From contig NC_062243.1 of the NCBI RefSeq assembly GCF_905475465.1, positions 10,750,267-10,814,266 of the forward strand: DNA of 64,000 bases, read 5' to 3'. Positions within the stretch are counted from its first letter, which is position 1; each line of letters opens with the position of its first letter. Shown here piece after piece: positions 1 through 13,300 of this stretch. The translations under genes and the position numbers were made by a program. This stretch comes from Pieris napi. Its lineage: Eukaryota > Arthropoda > Insecta > Lepidoptera > Pieridae. A model generated the notes under the pieces. That model did not search any database and was not told the DNA's origin. It was given only the letters and a program-made list of their open reading frames with translations.

Positions 1-1189
1 GAATATGACTCGAATATTAAAATTGATCATCACCTGACGTCATGCGGCTTCAGATGTGGGTGTAGACTGTGTTACAATATGCGTGGGAGGATGACGCGTA
101 TTTCTCTACTTGCACATTATAAGTGGAAAGTACAGTGAGATGAATGACGTAATTTCAAGCACATGAACTAGAATTGTAGTCGATTGCTCTATGGCTTTTA
201 TGTTTAAGTAGTTTTGTCATCAAGACGTTATTAGAAATTTTCTGATACCTTTTGAGTTGTGGAATTTGAAATAGTTAAGTTAGATTGTATTAAAAGTGTA
301 GTAGCAGATCTTAGATAGTATTGCATCTTTATTTGAATTACTCCTATTTGGTAGAATTATTCGTATACAATTAGTAAACAGTATTAGCCATGGTTTGATT
401 ACTGTAAGGCTATATTTATTAAACGTCTTAATCAAAGTATACTATCGTTCGTCATAATTTATAATAAAATCGTTTTTACACTCAACCTAATAATTGTATG
501 CTATGTAAATCATATGGGTAACATATTCCAAATACCATACGAATCATATTATAAGAGACATCTATTCGAGGCACATACAAACAATAAGATAACGCTGAAG
601 GAGGCATAACGGGTAATAATTTAGTCTCCATGTCGAGCGCACCGCGACGCTCCGTGAATATCCTACAAAGTTTCTCAAGGACGAAATCCGGGTCATTGAT
701 CTTATACTGGTACCCATATAGAGATTACAGAAATTATCTTCGCTCATCGCTGACTCAATACGGACATATCCAATGCTGTTTTCGGTCGTCTTTTGTTATT
801 GAAAACAAAAAGTTTAATGTTTTAATTGGTTTTTATTTTATTTTAAGCATTTAATGTTTACTTGATGCCTTTATTCTGCTGGACTTTTTTGATTACATAC
901 AGTCCGTGCATGATTTTATTCGGATTAGATTCAGTTATAACATACAAAAGATACATCTTCTGTGTTGTATACTTCTGTATGCAAAAATAGATTATTTATA
1001 ATTATTTTCTTAAAATATAATCTACTTTATTTAACTTTAGAAAACGAAAAGTAAAAATCAGTGTACATTTTAAAAAGATGATGCACTGTGGTGGTATTGA
1101 AAGTGGAACAAAGTGGGAATGAATAGGTGTAGTTCAGTGAACTTTGATAAGCATAGCGGTTTTTTGCGTCGCGTTAACACAAGAGATGA
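1..1189. other. Upstream AT-rich sequence without a recognised gene
   Basis: No exon, RNA gene or clear mobile element could be supported here. A slightly GC-richer patch at about 600-760 is open in both directions but shows no recognisable protein, start context or splice pattern. The region could be intergenic, or an intron of Phactr if other isoforms start to the left of the window. Confidence 0.4.
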
Positions 1190-1361
1190 ATGGCGATAAA
1201 TTAAAAATTCAAAACAAAGCTCGGCGACGCGTGGGCGACTAGAGCGCGCAGGGCGGGCGGCGGGCGGCGCGCGTCGATCGAAGAGCGCGCGCGGAGCCGT
1301 GCTAGGGCGGGCGGGGGTAACGATCCGGCCGCAGTCTTCCAACTGTTAGCGCGCCGCGAGC
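1190..1361 (+). promoter_or_regulatory. GC/CpG-rich promoter and 5' leader of Phactr
   Basis: Base composition switches sharply from AT-rich to GC-rich with many CG dinucleotides (about 1218-1360) just before the first Phactr start codon at 1362. I infer a promoter plus 5' UTR. No TATA box or exact transcription start can be fixed by eye. Confidence 0.4.
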
Positions 1362-4300
1362 ATGAGCGACGTCGGCACGCTCGCCGCGATGGATGCCTTC
1401 GCGGGCGGCGCGAGGCGAAGGCCCTCGCGCTTGCCGCCGCCGCCGCCCTTCGTTCCTCCGCCGCCGCCGCAGAAAAACGACCACTACTACGTGCGCCGCA
1501 AGTCCCCTGTGCCCAGGCACTCCTCTAACCTCACGCTCTTCGCGCGCACCAACGGTACCCATCATCACCGTCAACCATTTGCACATGCCTTATCACCACT
1601 TCTCGCATTCTTATGAAACTAGAAATTTAATTGTAAATATTTTTCATATTTACATCACTGTTTTTGATTTTTTTTTGTGTGAATGTTTTGTATTAAACTA
1701 AGTTCTAAATAAATTTCGTCGTCAACAAGTTCCCTCTTCATTTTATTAAAAAAAAAAGATTAACATAATTTACATAGTGTTGCTTTATTTAAAAAGTTTT
1801 ACTTCATATACCTAATTAAAAAAAACCATAACATAATTTTCATAGTGTTGCTTTATTTAAAAAGTTTTGTAATGTACTCGAAAGATTTGTTTTATTCTTG
1901 CTTTATCGCTTTTCTTCTTTTCAATTTATATAATCTCCTTACATCTCAAATCTGTATGGACTTAATATAAACATAATTAATAATATTCATAATTCTATAT
2001 TATTAATTATTTTTTCCGTTCAATTTACTATATACACTAGGAAAATTGTTTATTAATATAATATAAAAAGTAACGATTTTGCATAAATATTTTTGATCAC
2101 CGTTATCGAAAGTACAAATATTATGCCTTTAATATTAGTAAGTATATCTTCACATCTATCAAAGCTCATAACTTTAACATTATAATTTCACGAGCTTTTA
2201 TTCACAGCATCGCACGTCATTTAATATTTAAAGCTTTTAAAATTTTACAGCCGATGCAGTCATTTTCAACCTAAAGCCGAAATGAGGTTACCACAATTAA
2301 TTTATAATACGTAATGTTGACTTTTTGGTGGTTAAATATGCACGAATGACCTCGTAAAACTATTTGCGATTGAGGTGTGGCGTATATCTATGACATTCTA
2401 ACTGCTCAATAAACGCCGACGACAAGTCTTTACGAATTTAAAAAAAGAATTTATTATGCTTCCAATGTTAAATTAAAATATTTTAGGCGCATACCACAGC
2501 TTATTAGCTCACTTTGAGAGCATATTTGAACGGTTTCGACAAAGGACATACCTAAGCGAATTTATTCAGGGAACTATGCGGTGGCGGCCACTGCGCCCTT
2601 GACCCGCTATTGCTTCCGCCTCTGCTCTCGATACGAACGCTCTATTAACGCCCTTTGTTGTCAACACAATACTATATCTGATCTCCGTATTGTTATATGC
2701 TTATTTAAAAGCGCAATATTAATGCCGCGGCAAACAATAGCCACCATTTCTCTTATTCCTCTCTCATTATACTCGCAATTTATATACTTTTCTCGCGCTT
2801 TGTAGTGAAAACTATCAACTATTACTAACCTTATAATATATAAATAGTATTGACAAGGCATTCGAATAATTTTCTTATAAAGTAATACGATTTTATGCTG
2901 TAACAATACAATTCTGTAAACGTCTTTGCGGCTGTGTGTGCACGAAGACTATACCTATATAAAACATGTTAATATGGGAACGAATCATCGAAAATCCTTA
3001 AGATTAATTTTAAAGCTTTTAAGGAAATGATGAGTTCCATTTTTTAGTATGCTGGAATTTTACAGCATTTTTTGATGGAATTAAACCGTTTAGAAAAAAT
3101 CATTGTTTGGGTCGTAGATTCGATCACCCACTGTGCACCAATGGACTTTCCATGTGCGCATTTAACACTCACTCGTACGGTAAAGGAAAACATCGTGAGG
3201 AAACCGGCATGCCTTAGACCCAAAAGGTCGACGGTGTGTTAAGCACAGAAACATCTACTTGTCTATTAGAAATTATCACGAAACAAATACAGAAATCTAA
3301 AGCCCAGACCTATAAGCTTGTAGCGTATTATATATAGAAAAGAACAAACTTGTTTTTATTATGTATATTCTGAATGGTCCAGTTTTAATTTTATTCATTA
3401 AATTACATTGTTAGCCTACATACAAATTTACTTTTATAGGCGAACAAAATTTATATTGACACTGAAAGCGGGAGTCGTGAAAAATGACGATAATCGCTGG
3501 ATGTCGCCCACGCACCACCTCGTCACTGCGTTCTTAATGTTGGATAAAATCCACGAGCACGCTCTCGACCTAGTTATGTCTATTAAAATTTGATATTCCT
3601 GCTATCAAATAACTTTGGCATGAAATATCATAGAATTAGAAGATTAATTGCAATTGTCTCATAATTTGATAACTAGTCGCTTAAAGTCAACGATCATATT
3701 GAAAGTAATGTTTCTAAAGAGGTTTTATCAAGTGATTATACATTTCGAAAACGTATTTTTTTTAGAAAATAATAAAATTAGCAATATTAAATATATAATT
3801 TATTAATATAGGCATAATGTATTCTTATAAACGTCAGTAAAAAAATAATGCTTCTAAATATAGCGGCTAATCCCGGCTTAACTGGACATTGCCTATGTTA
3901 CTCATAATGTAGAATTCTTGAATTCTTGAAATCGGTCCAGTACGTTTGTGTTTATTAGTAACAAACACAAATCATGTTATAATATTTGTATAGATATAAA
4001 ATTATTTGATGATTATTATATATTAATATTCAATATTACGCTTATTTTCGAATCAAATTATTAGTAGTTAGTACATTGTCTTTTGGCTATATGTATTATG
4101 TTTAATTTAAAAAATGTAAATATTATTTTTATATTTCTTAAATGGTGGTGAATTTCAAACTGTTAAATAAATATAATTACAGCTTTATTTCAAGAGAAAA
4201 ATTAATGTATTCTTGTATAATCACAAATACTAGTTTAGTGAAGGCGAACACATAACAGAAAAAGGTTCACAGATTTCTAAGGAAGACTATTATGCTAGCA

Positions 4301-7300
4301 CGTATCGCCGAATGTCACCCAGGGATATACGTAATAATATGAAAATTCGCTTTCCAACCATATGTTTCATATTGCATTCTGTATGCAACTTTTGAGTACG
4401 TACGTACACCCCTGACTCTAATATAACCCTAGAATATTCTCTCTTTACATTGGAGAAAACTAAAGATTGGAATGTTAGGTCATATTTCTAGGTTATTGTG
4501 TCTGGGCAATAGTAATCTTGACATTGTTTGTAATTTTGGATGAGGAGTAGCCATTTCTCGTGCCATTGGCATATTTCGGCAATTACGTCACGAGATGCGG
4601 CCTTCTCAGTGATTTATTGATATTAATGTTTGCGTTTCCTGTTCCATTGTATTTTATCAGACATAATATACTAATTGAGAGTTAAATAGTTTGGTGGCAT
4701 CAAAAGAAATCATTAAAAAGTTTAAAATCTTATCGTATCTACCTCCTTCTGGTTTCGTCTATCTATGTTTGCCATAGTAATTTTGTATGATGATTTTTAA
4801 AGGAGTACCGAGAGTTTTTTTACGCCGCTTTTTCTCTCGACCTACATCTTTGCCGATGAGTAGGGATGTCTACCGATGCAAATTTAATGACGTGGAATAA
4901 GTGATACCTGTGTCTTATATTCCATAATAAACATATATTATTTTATTTTTATTGTATTAGAAATGATCAGCAGTGCTTATTGCGTGACAGCCCCACGACT
5001 GGTAAAATCCACCTTATCATAGTAGGATTTTGTGTATATATGATAAAAAGTTCATTATCGTTGGATATTATATATGTGTATATTTTTGTATATGTTATAT
5101 CCGTATCGTTACATTTAAAAAATATTATAACACCTGTGTGAAGCTAGCTATTATATTTCTATTCGTATAATTTGACATCTATTTTTTATGAAGTAATTTC
5201 GTAGTTACACAAAGAAATCTAGTGAGACCCCGGGCAAATGCCACCCTATCTCCACTTGTCCTTGTCGGCAGCGACAACCTACTAACATAGAAAAATGTCT
5301 TGATATTTGTTGCTTTACGCGTTAATGGAATTTGATAGTAGTGTAATCCTAATTGGTTTTTAACGGCCAGATCTGTTCGTCTAATAGTTTTTCTGTATGG
5401 CAAGCCGATTAGTGCCTTCCAATAATAAACAAATGTTAGCTGGTTACTTTTATGGAATTAATAGAAATATTTTAAGAGTGAAATAACTTTTTATTGGTCA
5501 AGGTTATTTCTAATATATCCCGCGAAATCGCATTTTCGTATAACGCCATTTTCGTCTCCATATAACGCTGTACTTCCCCTATATAACGCGAGATTTCTCA
5601 AGTTATATTTCTGTAATGTGAAATTTAAAATGATAAATCAAGTCCATAATTAGTATTGCGTACCTTTACACCTGTTCTAATTATGTTGTTATAAAATTAA
5701 ACTAAATAACTTTATTAAATTCGTGTTCCTAGTTTTTGAATTGTTAAAAAAGCGGTTTCGCTACAGACCCAGACTGCGTTATATTTTTCTACCCGGATTA
5801 CTGTATTTAAAAAAACTGTAAAACCTTTTTTTAAGCGCTAGTTAAAAGTTAAAATGTCTAATAAAAAAGTATAGAATAGCTAACTTAATATCTAATTTCA
5901 AATATGGAATTAATTCATTATTTCAATTTATCCTTGTGTCAATTTATTTACATGTTATCCTAATAATAAAAGATTAATTCCTTACTCTATGAAAACAGAT
6001 GGATAACAAACCGTACATTTTGCTAAATTATAATCATATTGGACACGAAACCGTCTGTCAGGCAATTTGTCTGAAGGTCGTAACATTTATCTGCAGAGTG
6101 CATTTCTCGTCTTAGATCTTAGAGTTACATAATGCTGCAGAACGATGTCCTCGGCTCAGGGTAGCTCGGCCAAGGGCGGCCGTATCGATCGAAATTGGAT
6201 CTAACTCCTGCCTCCCTTTCTCTCTCTCTCAATGACACGTAACTACGCTAGAATTGGTTGACTGTTTGCGAACTATTTCCTTACGCGAGTTTCATGAAAT
6301 ATTTAAAAAATCAGTGGCGCTACAACCTCTTTAGGTCTGGGCCACAGATTTATGGTCTGTTTCGTGATCATTTTTAAATCTAATAGGCAAGTCACCCACC
6401 ACACACGCCGTCGACTTTTTGGGTCTAAGACATGTCGGTTTCCTCGCGATGTTTTCCTTCACCGTTCGAGCGAATGTTAAATGCGCACATAGAAAGTAAG
6501 TCCATTGGTGCGCAGCCGGGGATCGAACCTACGACCTTGGGGATGAGAGTCGCACGCTGTAGCGCTCATTGTAATGAAAAATATTTATTTAAGATTATTT
6601 TGACAGTTGACTCGTGACTATGCAAACTAATTACGCGTAGATTTTGAAATTAGTTGTGGCAATTAATTTTAACGACGAACTAAACTGAAATCGATTTTAC
6701 TGTTGATTCATACTTCGTCAGTCGCACTCTTCATTTCTGAAGGTCGTGTTAGTGGCGCTGCACAACTTCCTTCACACTCAACTGTCTTCGGCAAGTGTGT
6801 GCGCTTGGGTGATGGTAGGACCTATAAGGGCCTCTCCGTCCAGTGAGAAGGGGATTGGTCTTGAGGTCTGGTACGCTCCAGTCTGCGTGTTACGTGTCCA
6901 AAAAAAAGTGCGTGCTTACAAATTACACATACACATGTCAGAAGTGAAACTAATTTTTAAGTCTTGTCCATATTTATACAAATCTAAAACTTTAGATTTC
7001 CGAGACTTGGAGAGAGAGAAAAAGAAAGATATGTTGGGAATTTAATGAATTTAATTGTCATTAAAATATTAAGTGTCGAAAATTAATACGAATTATAAAT
7101 TAATTTTTTTAAATTTATCTCTTCGATAATAAAAACGCGTGGCGCTTTAATTTACAATTCGTCATTTGAGATTTCAATAAATAATTTTGCATAAAATATA
7201 AAATACTAATATAGCATAAATTCTCTTTACGAAATATTAATTGTAAAAATAGAATTTCTATAAGGTAATTTGCTTTTCTTACTCTTTCTCGAAGTTTCAC

Positions 7301-10300
7301 TTCAAAAACTAATACTTTTGATATTTAAATGAAAACCAAATACATTTCGATATTAAAATACTGCGGTTTGATTAAAGAGGGGTGGCAATCTTACAAGAAT
7401 TTGTTCTTTTTTGCGAAGTCTAAAAAAAGGTTGCAACGACAAACGGACACATTTCCGAGTTAATTATAATGTTTAGAACATTCGCACCAATGACCTTAAA
7501 ATCGTTCGTAGTTGACCTTTCATATTAGATCTGCAATTAACACTGAAGGTGATTTAAGTTATATCGACATTCGCGTGATTAGGCGATTTTGCGCTAATAA
7601 ATTCTATTGTAAGAGTTTCGACATTTGTAGCAATAGCGGCGAAAATTGAATTTTGTTATTGCTACATGCACTGCAATACTTTAATTTACATTTGAGGCAT
7701 TCAGTTTTTAGGATTGGGTTAATATGGTTCATAATTCCGAGACCTGGATTTTTGAGCAGAGAACTGTTAATGATATGAAAATAGATAAAGGGTTAAGGGG
7801 CAAGGGGACAACAAATCAAATCAAAATCATTTATTCATATAGGTAACACAATGTACACTTATGAACGTCAAAAAATAAATACATATTAAATGCTTCTAGT
7901 ACATTTACAAAAATGTTACACTCAATGTATGTTAATATAAATATAATATAACATACATTACTAGCTGCCCCCGCGAACTTTGTTTCTCCTTACTGTGATT
8001 GTACTTAGCCTACCTTTTAAGTACATACCAACACGGAACATTTTGCTGTGCTACCCCAGAGACTGTTCGGATTTCTGGAATGATTTTTTTTTTAGGTTTT
8101 TCTGTGAATTTTTCTCTATATAAACCTCAGAGTTCAAGTCATAAGATTTTAATAAACAAATAAAAATAGGGGTTTATCGTAGAGGAGTAAAAATTAAGTG
8201 TTGTATATATTTTTATATGCTGTATCATAAAAAAATAAAAACAAAAATTTATATCTAAAAAATAAAAAAATTGTGGTGGACCACCCTTAACATTTAGGGG
8301 GTTGAAAGATAGATAGTAGCCGATTCTCAGACTTACTGAATATGCATAAAAAATTCATAAGAATCGGTCTAGCTGTATCGGAGGAGTATAGTATAGTGAA
8401 CGAACATTCTGACACGAGAATTTTATATACTAGATATAAAGCAATACGATAAATAATATTTTTTTTTATTATCTCACAGAAATCGACACCAAAACGGTGT
8501 CTGGCGCAGTTTCATTTGTATCGCGTTGTTATTCTTACTGTAAACAACGCATACATTTTGGGTTTAGCCTTAAAACCGGTTCAATTGTTTTTAAAAACAA
8601 AAATGTATTTATAATATCGATTATTGCCCTCGCTTATAGGGTAGAGGCAGCTGTACCCGAGTCAGGATGCAATAGTTATTTATAATTTTCCAAGCTATCA
8701 AGGCCGTTGAGTGTCGGCGCCAGCGATGAATGGGAGTCGCGTGTTACAACAGAAACCGTCATTTGACTATAGTCTATTCTTAGATTTCTTCTCAGCGTAC
8801 GAGAAACATGACGTTAGGCGTTTTTATACACCATACGTAAATTTTGGTTGTTTGGAACTGATATACGTTACGTCCAGTTGGATTCTCAGTTCTCATAATC
8901 CAGTGTTTCCCAATGTGGGGCCCATAGGGGGGAAAAATGATTGTTAAGGGAGGCAATCTAAATCGACTGGTTATAACACAACGTGGAGACTTGAGACTGA
9001 AGCTTACCAAATTGGAACCTAATATAAAATTTCTGTAGCAAGCATTAAGTGCAAGGATTGTCTAATTTAAATGAATATAGAAAAATCTTTATTAAAATTA
9101 TCTGGCATTTGAATTTCAGTTCATTTTGTTTTGAAAATTTACTTACTGTGTTTCGTTAACAATTTCCTATTGATTTCTTCCTAAATTAAAAAACCTATGA
9201 TTGAAGTTTCTTCACTGAACACTTCAATTTTTTTAAATTATGTATGTTACATAGGGGGGCGTAAGAGTTTTATAAGGGCTAAAGGTGGGGCATGGCATAA
9301 AAGTGCTTGGGAAACACTGGTATAATCGGAATAAGAAATGTTATACAACAATGAATATTTCTTTTTATTGTCAATTAACACTTGTACGTACCCTACACGC
9401 TGTAGTATAGTCTGACGACGTGTCTCAGTTAACAAGCTACAGTTGGCCAGCGTTGGTTAATGGTCTTAGGGTAATATAAGTACTACTGTACAAACATTAC
9501 AAGTCCACATAGTATCCCTAACTTCCATTCATGTGTCCTTTTATTAATATTTGTCCTGATTACTGTTTACATATGTTTTAATTGCATTGTTTTGTTCCAT
9601 TAGTTTTGTCTAAATAACTATATGTCTTATGTATTTATGCACTTCTTGCTTACCTTATCTAACTTTTTTTCTCACAGTGGTTGCCTGAAAGATCGCTCGA
9701 AAGCGATAACCCGCCAGTTGCCCTCCATTTCATTTAATTATGTCAATTGTGTTATATTTCTGTATGCAAGGAAGTATTATAAATCAAATAAATAAATAAT
9801 ATTTAAATCTGTGTCTGTCATACAGGTCGCTACTTGTATGTTTAAAACGTAATGAATTTCGACAGACTGGAGTCAAAATTCGACTGTGAATCTTAGTCTA
9901 AACTCTAAAGCGTGGACGATTTATGACCAATTTGTCTATAGAAAATTAAATACAGAAATATGTTTGCCCCAAGCTCTGTTTGTGTTTAATGTTAAACAAT
10001 TATCTAATACGTATTTTAAAGTTAATAATAATCATTTACAAAGAGAATTATAATTCTTATCTTCTAAGATAGGCACGGATAAGCTTGTGTGTTAAAAATA
10101 TATGACCGACTAAAATGTTACCATTATTTGGCTGGTCATAAACTAGACGCGTTTTCAATTCGTTAATTCATATAAAATTGTGTATGGCTTATTATTTATT
10201 TATTTGTTCAGATAAAATAATCCATCATAATGTTAGTATAAACTTACGGACTCGTGTTAGTATATTATTATTAAAAAGCTAAACATAAAACCCATGAACA

Positions 10301-13300
10301 AGTGTACGCACAAAATGTCTCTTGATAGGCGAAGACAGGTTATCACAGTCTTCAAGATGCTGTTCCGCCTCGTACCCGGCTCAACAGTGATCTTGTTGTA
10401 ATTCTAATATTATTATGAGCATCCCCTATTCTTATTACCTTCTCGTCTGATATGAGAGAGAATGCTTAATGTGTTCATTTTTTAATTAGAACGATTGAAA
10501 TGTATGTTTTGTGTGAAAGCGTATTCGCTGTATTAGTTTTGAATGGTGCAATTAGCTGCAAGTCGAAACTACGAAAGACGCAAGTGTTAATACAAATACA
10601 GCTCGTGCCAAATACAGCATATTGCACATTTAGTCGAAAATAGATTGGTATTAAAACAATACTGAGTTGGGCCTTGCAAAGTAATCGTGTTCAGCTTACG
10701 ACGGTACGGATTTCTAAGCTGATCATTTTTAAAGAACCAAGTAAAATCACCAAGATAAATAGAATGCAGGAATGTATCTAAAATAAATTAAAAAACATTG
10801 TACCCGCGTTAGAAATTATACTTCTATGGTGTAACAAGATAAAAATCTCTTCAAAAAAATTTATTCTACGTTTGTAGAAAAAACGACACTAACAATAGAA
10901 AAAAGGTATTTAATACATTAAAAGTTTTATTATAACGCATTATCTAGTTAAATAAAGCTGACTTCGGGGTGTCGGTTTTTTGTGACGGTGTACGCATTGT
11001 AAAAATTTACTCTCATCATATTTCCTTAACGCGCCAAAAGAAGTATAACTTCAAAAAAAAAATTGTATTGTCGTACAAAACAATTCTTCGTCTAACTCCA
11101 TGATTGAACCGCTCAAATGATATAAGTTTTTTATTTACTTAACGATATTCGAGAATCGAAACCGTTTACCTTATTAATGGGACCTTGGAGGGCTATTTTG
11201 TATGGCAATGACTGATGAATGATTAATATCTTTACAGAACCAAAGAAAGACAAATTGGAAAATGGAGGTGAGCTAGTGAGACCCGAGAGGCCGAACACGT
11301 TGTCGGCCGGCAAACTTCCGAGGCGGATATGTTATCAAGGAGACGGTGAGTCAAGCTACTTAAGATATCATTATCATCGCATACCTAAGCTAAGTACACT
11401 TTAAATAGAAAATAGATAATCTTTTATTATGCCAATAATTAAGGAAATACTTGGTTTAAAGTATACTTTGTAGACACACGAGATTTTTGGCTCACATATG
11501 CCACGCAAGTTACCGTTTATTCTACCGCGAGGCCACTTAGGCTAAAAATCACAGCCAAACAGGCCAACACAGGGTAATAGACAACATAATAGCTATCACA
11601 GTATCTTTATCAGTTTACCTATATAACATAGATCTATATTTAAACCAGCCATATTGCCAGATTTTCTAGATATTTCAACGTGGCTATAATAAATTCGTGA
11701 TTTTTACTTGTATTTTTAAAAGATCCGGCTATATAAAAATGTCGTCATTCCAATTCCTGATGAGTTAAATTAAGGGTTATTAACGCGAATCTTAAATAAG
11801 GTTTATAATCACTGAGGAATCCTGGCGCGGCTCCAAGGTCTCTTAGCAAATTCCCTCGAATGTTCTATTATTGTTTGGAGATTCACTGTCAATGTTGTTT
11901 AATGATATGATTATATTCTTTCGCGGGATATTTCACGCATCGTGCGCTGTGACCTTGCTTTACTAGAACCAGTGTCATCGTTGACTCCCACCATGTTACA
12001 TGTGTCACGTGATACACTTGCAGCACGCTTGCAGTGCCTGCAAAAATCCCTTTGATTTATTAATGTACAGCATATATGCCAAACAATAATTGTAATACAT
12101 AGACTAACTTAGATATTACCTATATATACCATGCCTGAACTGTGCATGGGACCTATTTGTACGTTTGGTTGATACTTTTATGTCACAGGTAACGGATCTT
12201 CTATGCCTGCCTAATTGTGGTTTCACCGATGTGTAGCCGCGTTATATACGGATTTTACGTTATCAATTACGCCGTGGAGGTGATTTATTCTGTAATTACC
12301 GGACACTAAAACCGTTAAATATCTAATTTGTTATTGTTAGTTTGAATATTCTAAACCGTAAACAAATAAATAGATTTCGCAACATAGATTGAATATATGT
12401 TATATGAACATTTAAGAGTTGTAATTGTTGATAAAACTTACTAACTTAAAACTCTTCCTCATAAAGGCACCGTACCTTTATACATTTAATCACCTTCCCC
12501 TTGAAAGCATTACACGGCTGTGATGTATAACTTCTGGGAATAGTTTGATAGCCATGGCGTTACAATTTTTCAATACATAAATATACCTTATTTAAAACGG
12601 AAATAGGATTAGTGAGATCAAAGTACTTGACACAATATATGAACGCTTTCGGGAAGACAGTCTCTGCCACTTTTGCTAGCTGTACTTGATTGCTTTTACA
12701 ATGATTCAGTTTATGTTTATAGATGTCGCCACTCGATCGTAACATTGATTACTTCACGAAATGTTTGGCCGGTTCTATTTCGTAAATTTTACGATCTGTA
12801 TACAACTGATTGCTTGATCTTATGTGCTATTATTAAAGATTTATAGGTATATATCACATCATTATTGCAATTATACTGTACATGTAGACATGTACCTTAG
12901 AAGGTATACTATGCTATGCTAAGTGCTTTTGAATTTCCGGTTTTTTTGGCCGTGACTGGACAGTGGAAGCGCTTGAACCTGGTCATTGTCGACAACGAAA
13001 TGTTTTTCGTTTTGGATGCAACACGGAAGCTTTCTAAGCCGACAATTTACAGCACAAACTTTATTATTCCAGCGGGTGGGTATGGTGGTGGAAGCGATGG
13101 AACGGACGGCAGTTCCGAGGAGCAACTTATGCTTTCGGAATTGCCGGAGCCGCCCATCGCGCTATCCGATATAGGACCCATTCCGCCTCCGCCTATGTTC
13201 AGCTCGCCAAGCCCAACACGACATCATCACCAGCATCCTTTGCCGCATCCTTTATCTGATTGTAAGTAGCTTATAGCTTGAACATCAACACCCCTATACA

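Larger units (their letters stand above)
1555..11237. other. Phactr intron 1, about 9.7 kb, mostly repeats
   Basis: No further exon is supported between exon 1 and exon 2. Identifiable contents are two SINE copies, a TIR MITE, a hAT-type MITE, a Tigger-like fragment and several LINE-type tails, all listed separately. The remaining AT-rich parts (for example 1555-3099, 3326-5514, 9801-10970) show nothing that can be assigned. First introns of this size are common sites for enhancers, but none can be recognised here. Confidence 0.5.

Noticed and set aside
630..854. Opposed open frames at the left end (562-854)
   Set aside because: Both are short, in AT-rich DNA and without domain or splice support.
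6145..6204. 19-codon ORF in a GC-rich patch (MSSAQGSSAKGGRIDRNWI)
   Set aside because: Considered as an alternative first exon of Phactr, but it ends in a stop and offers no good donor in the required phase 1.
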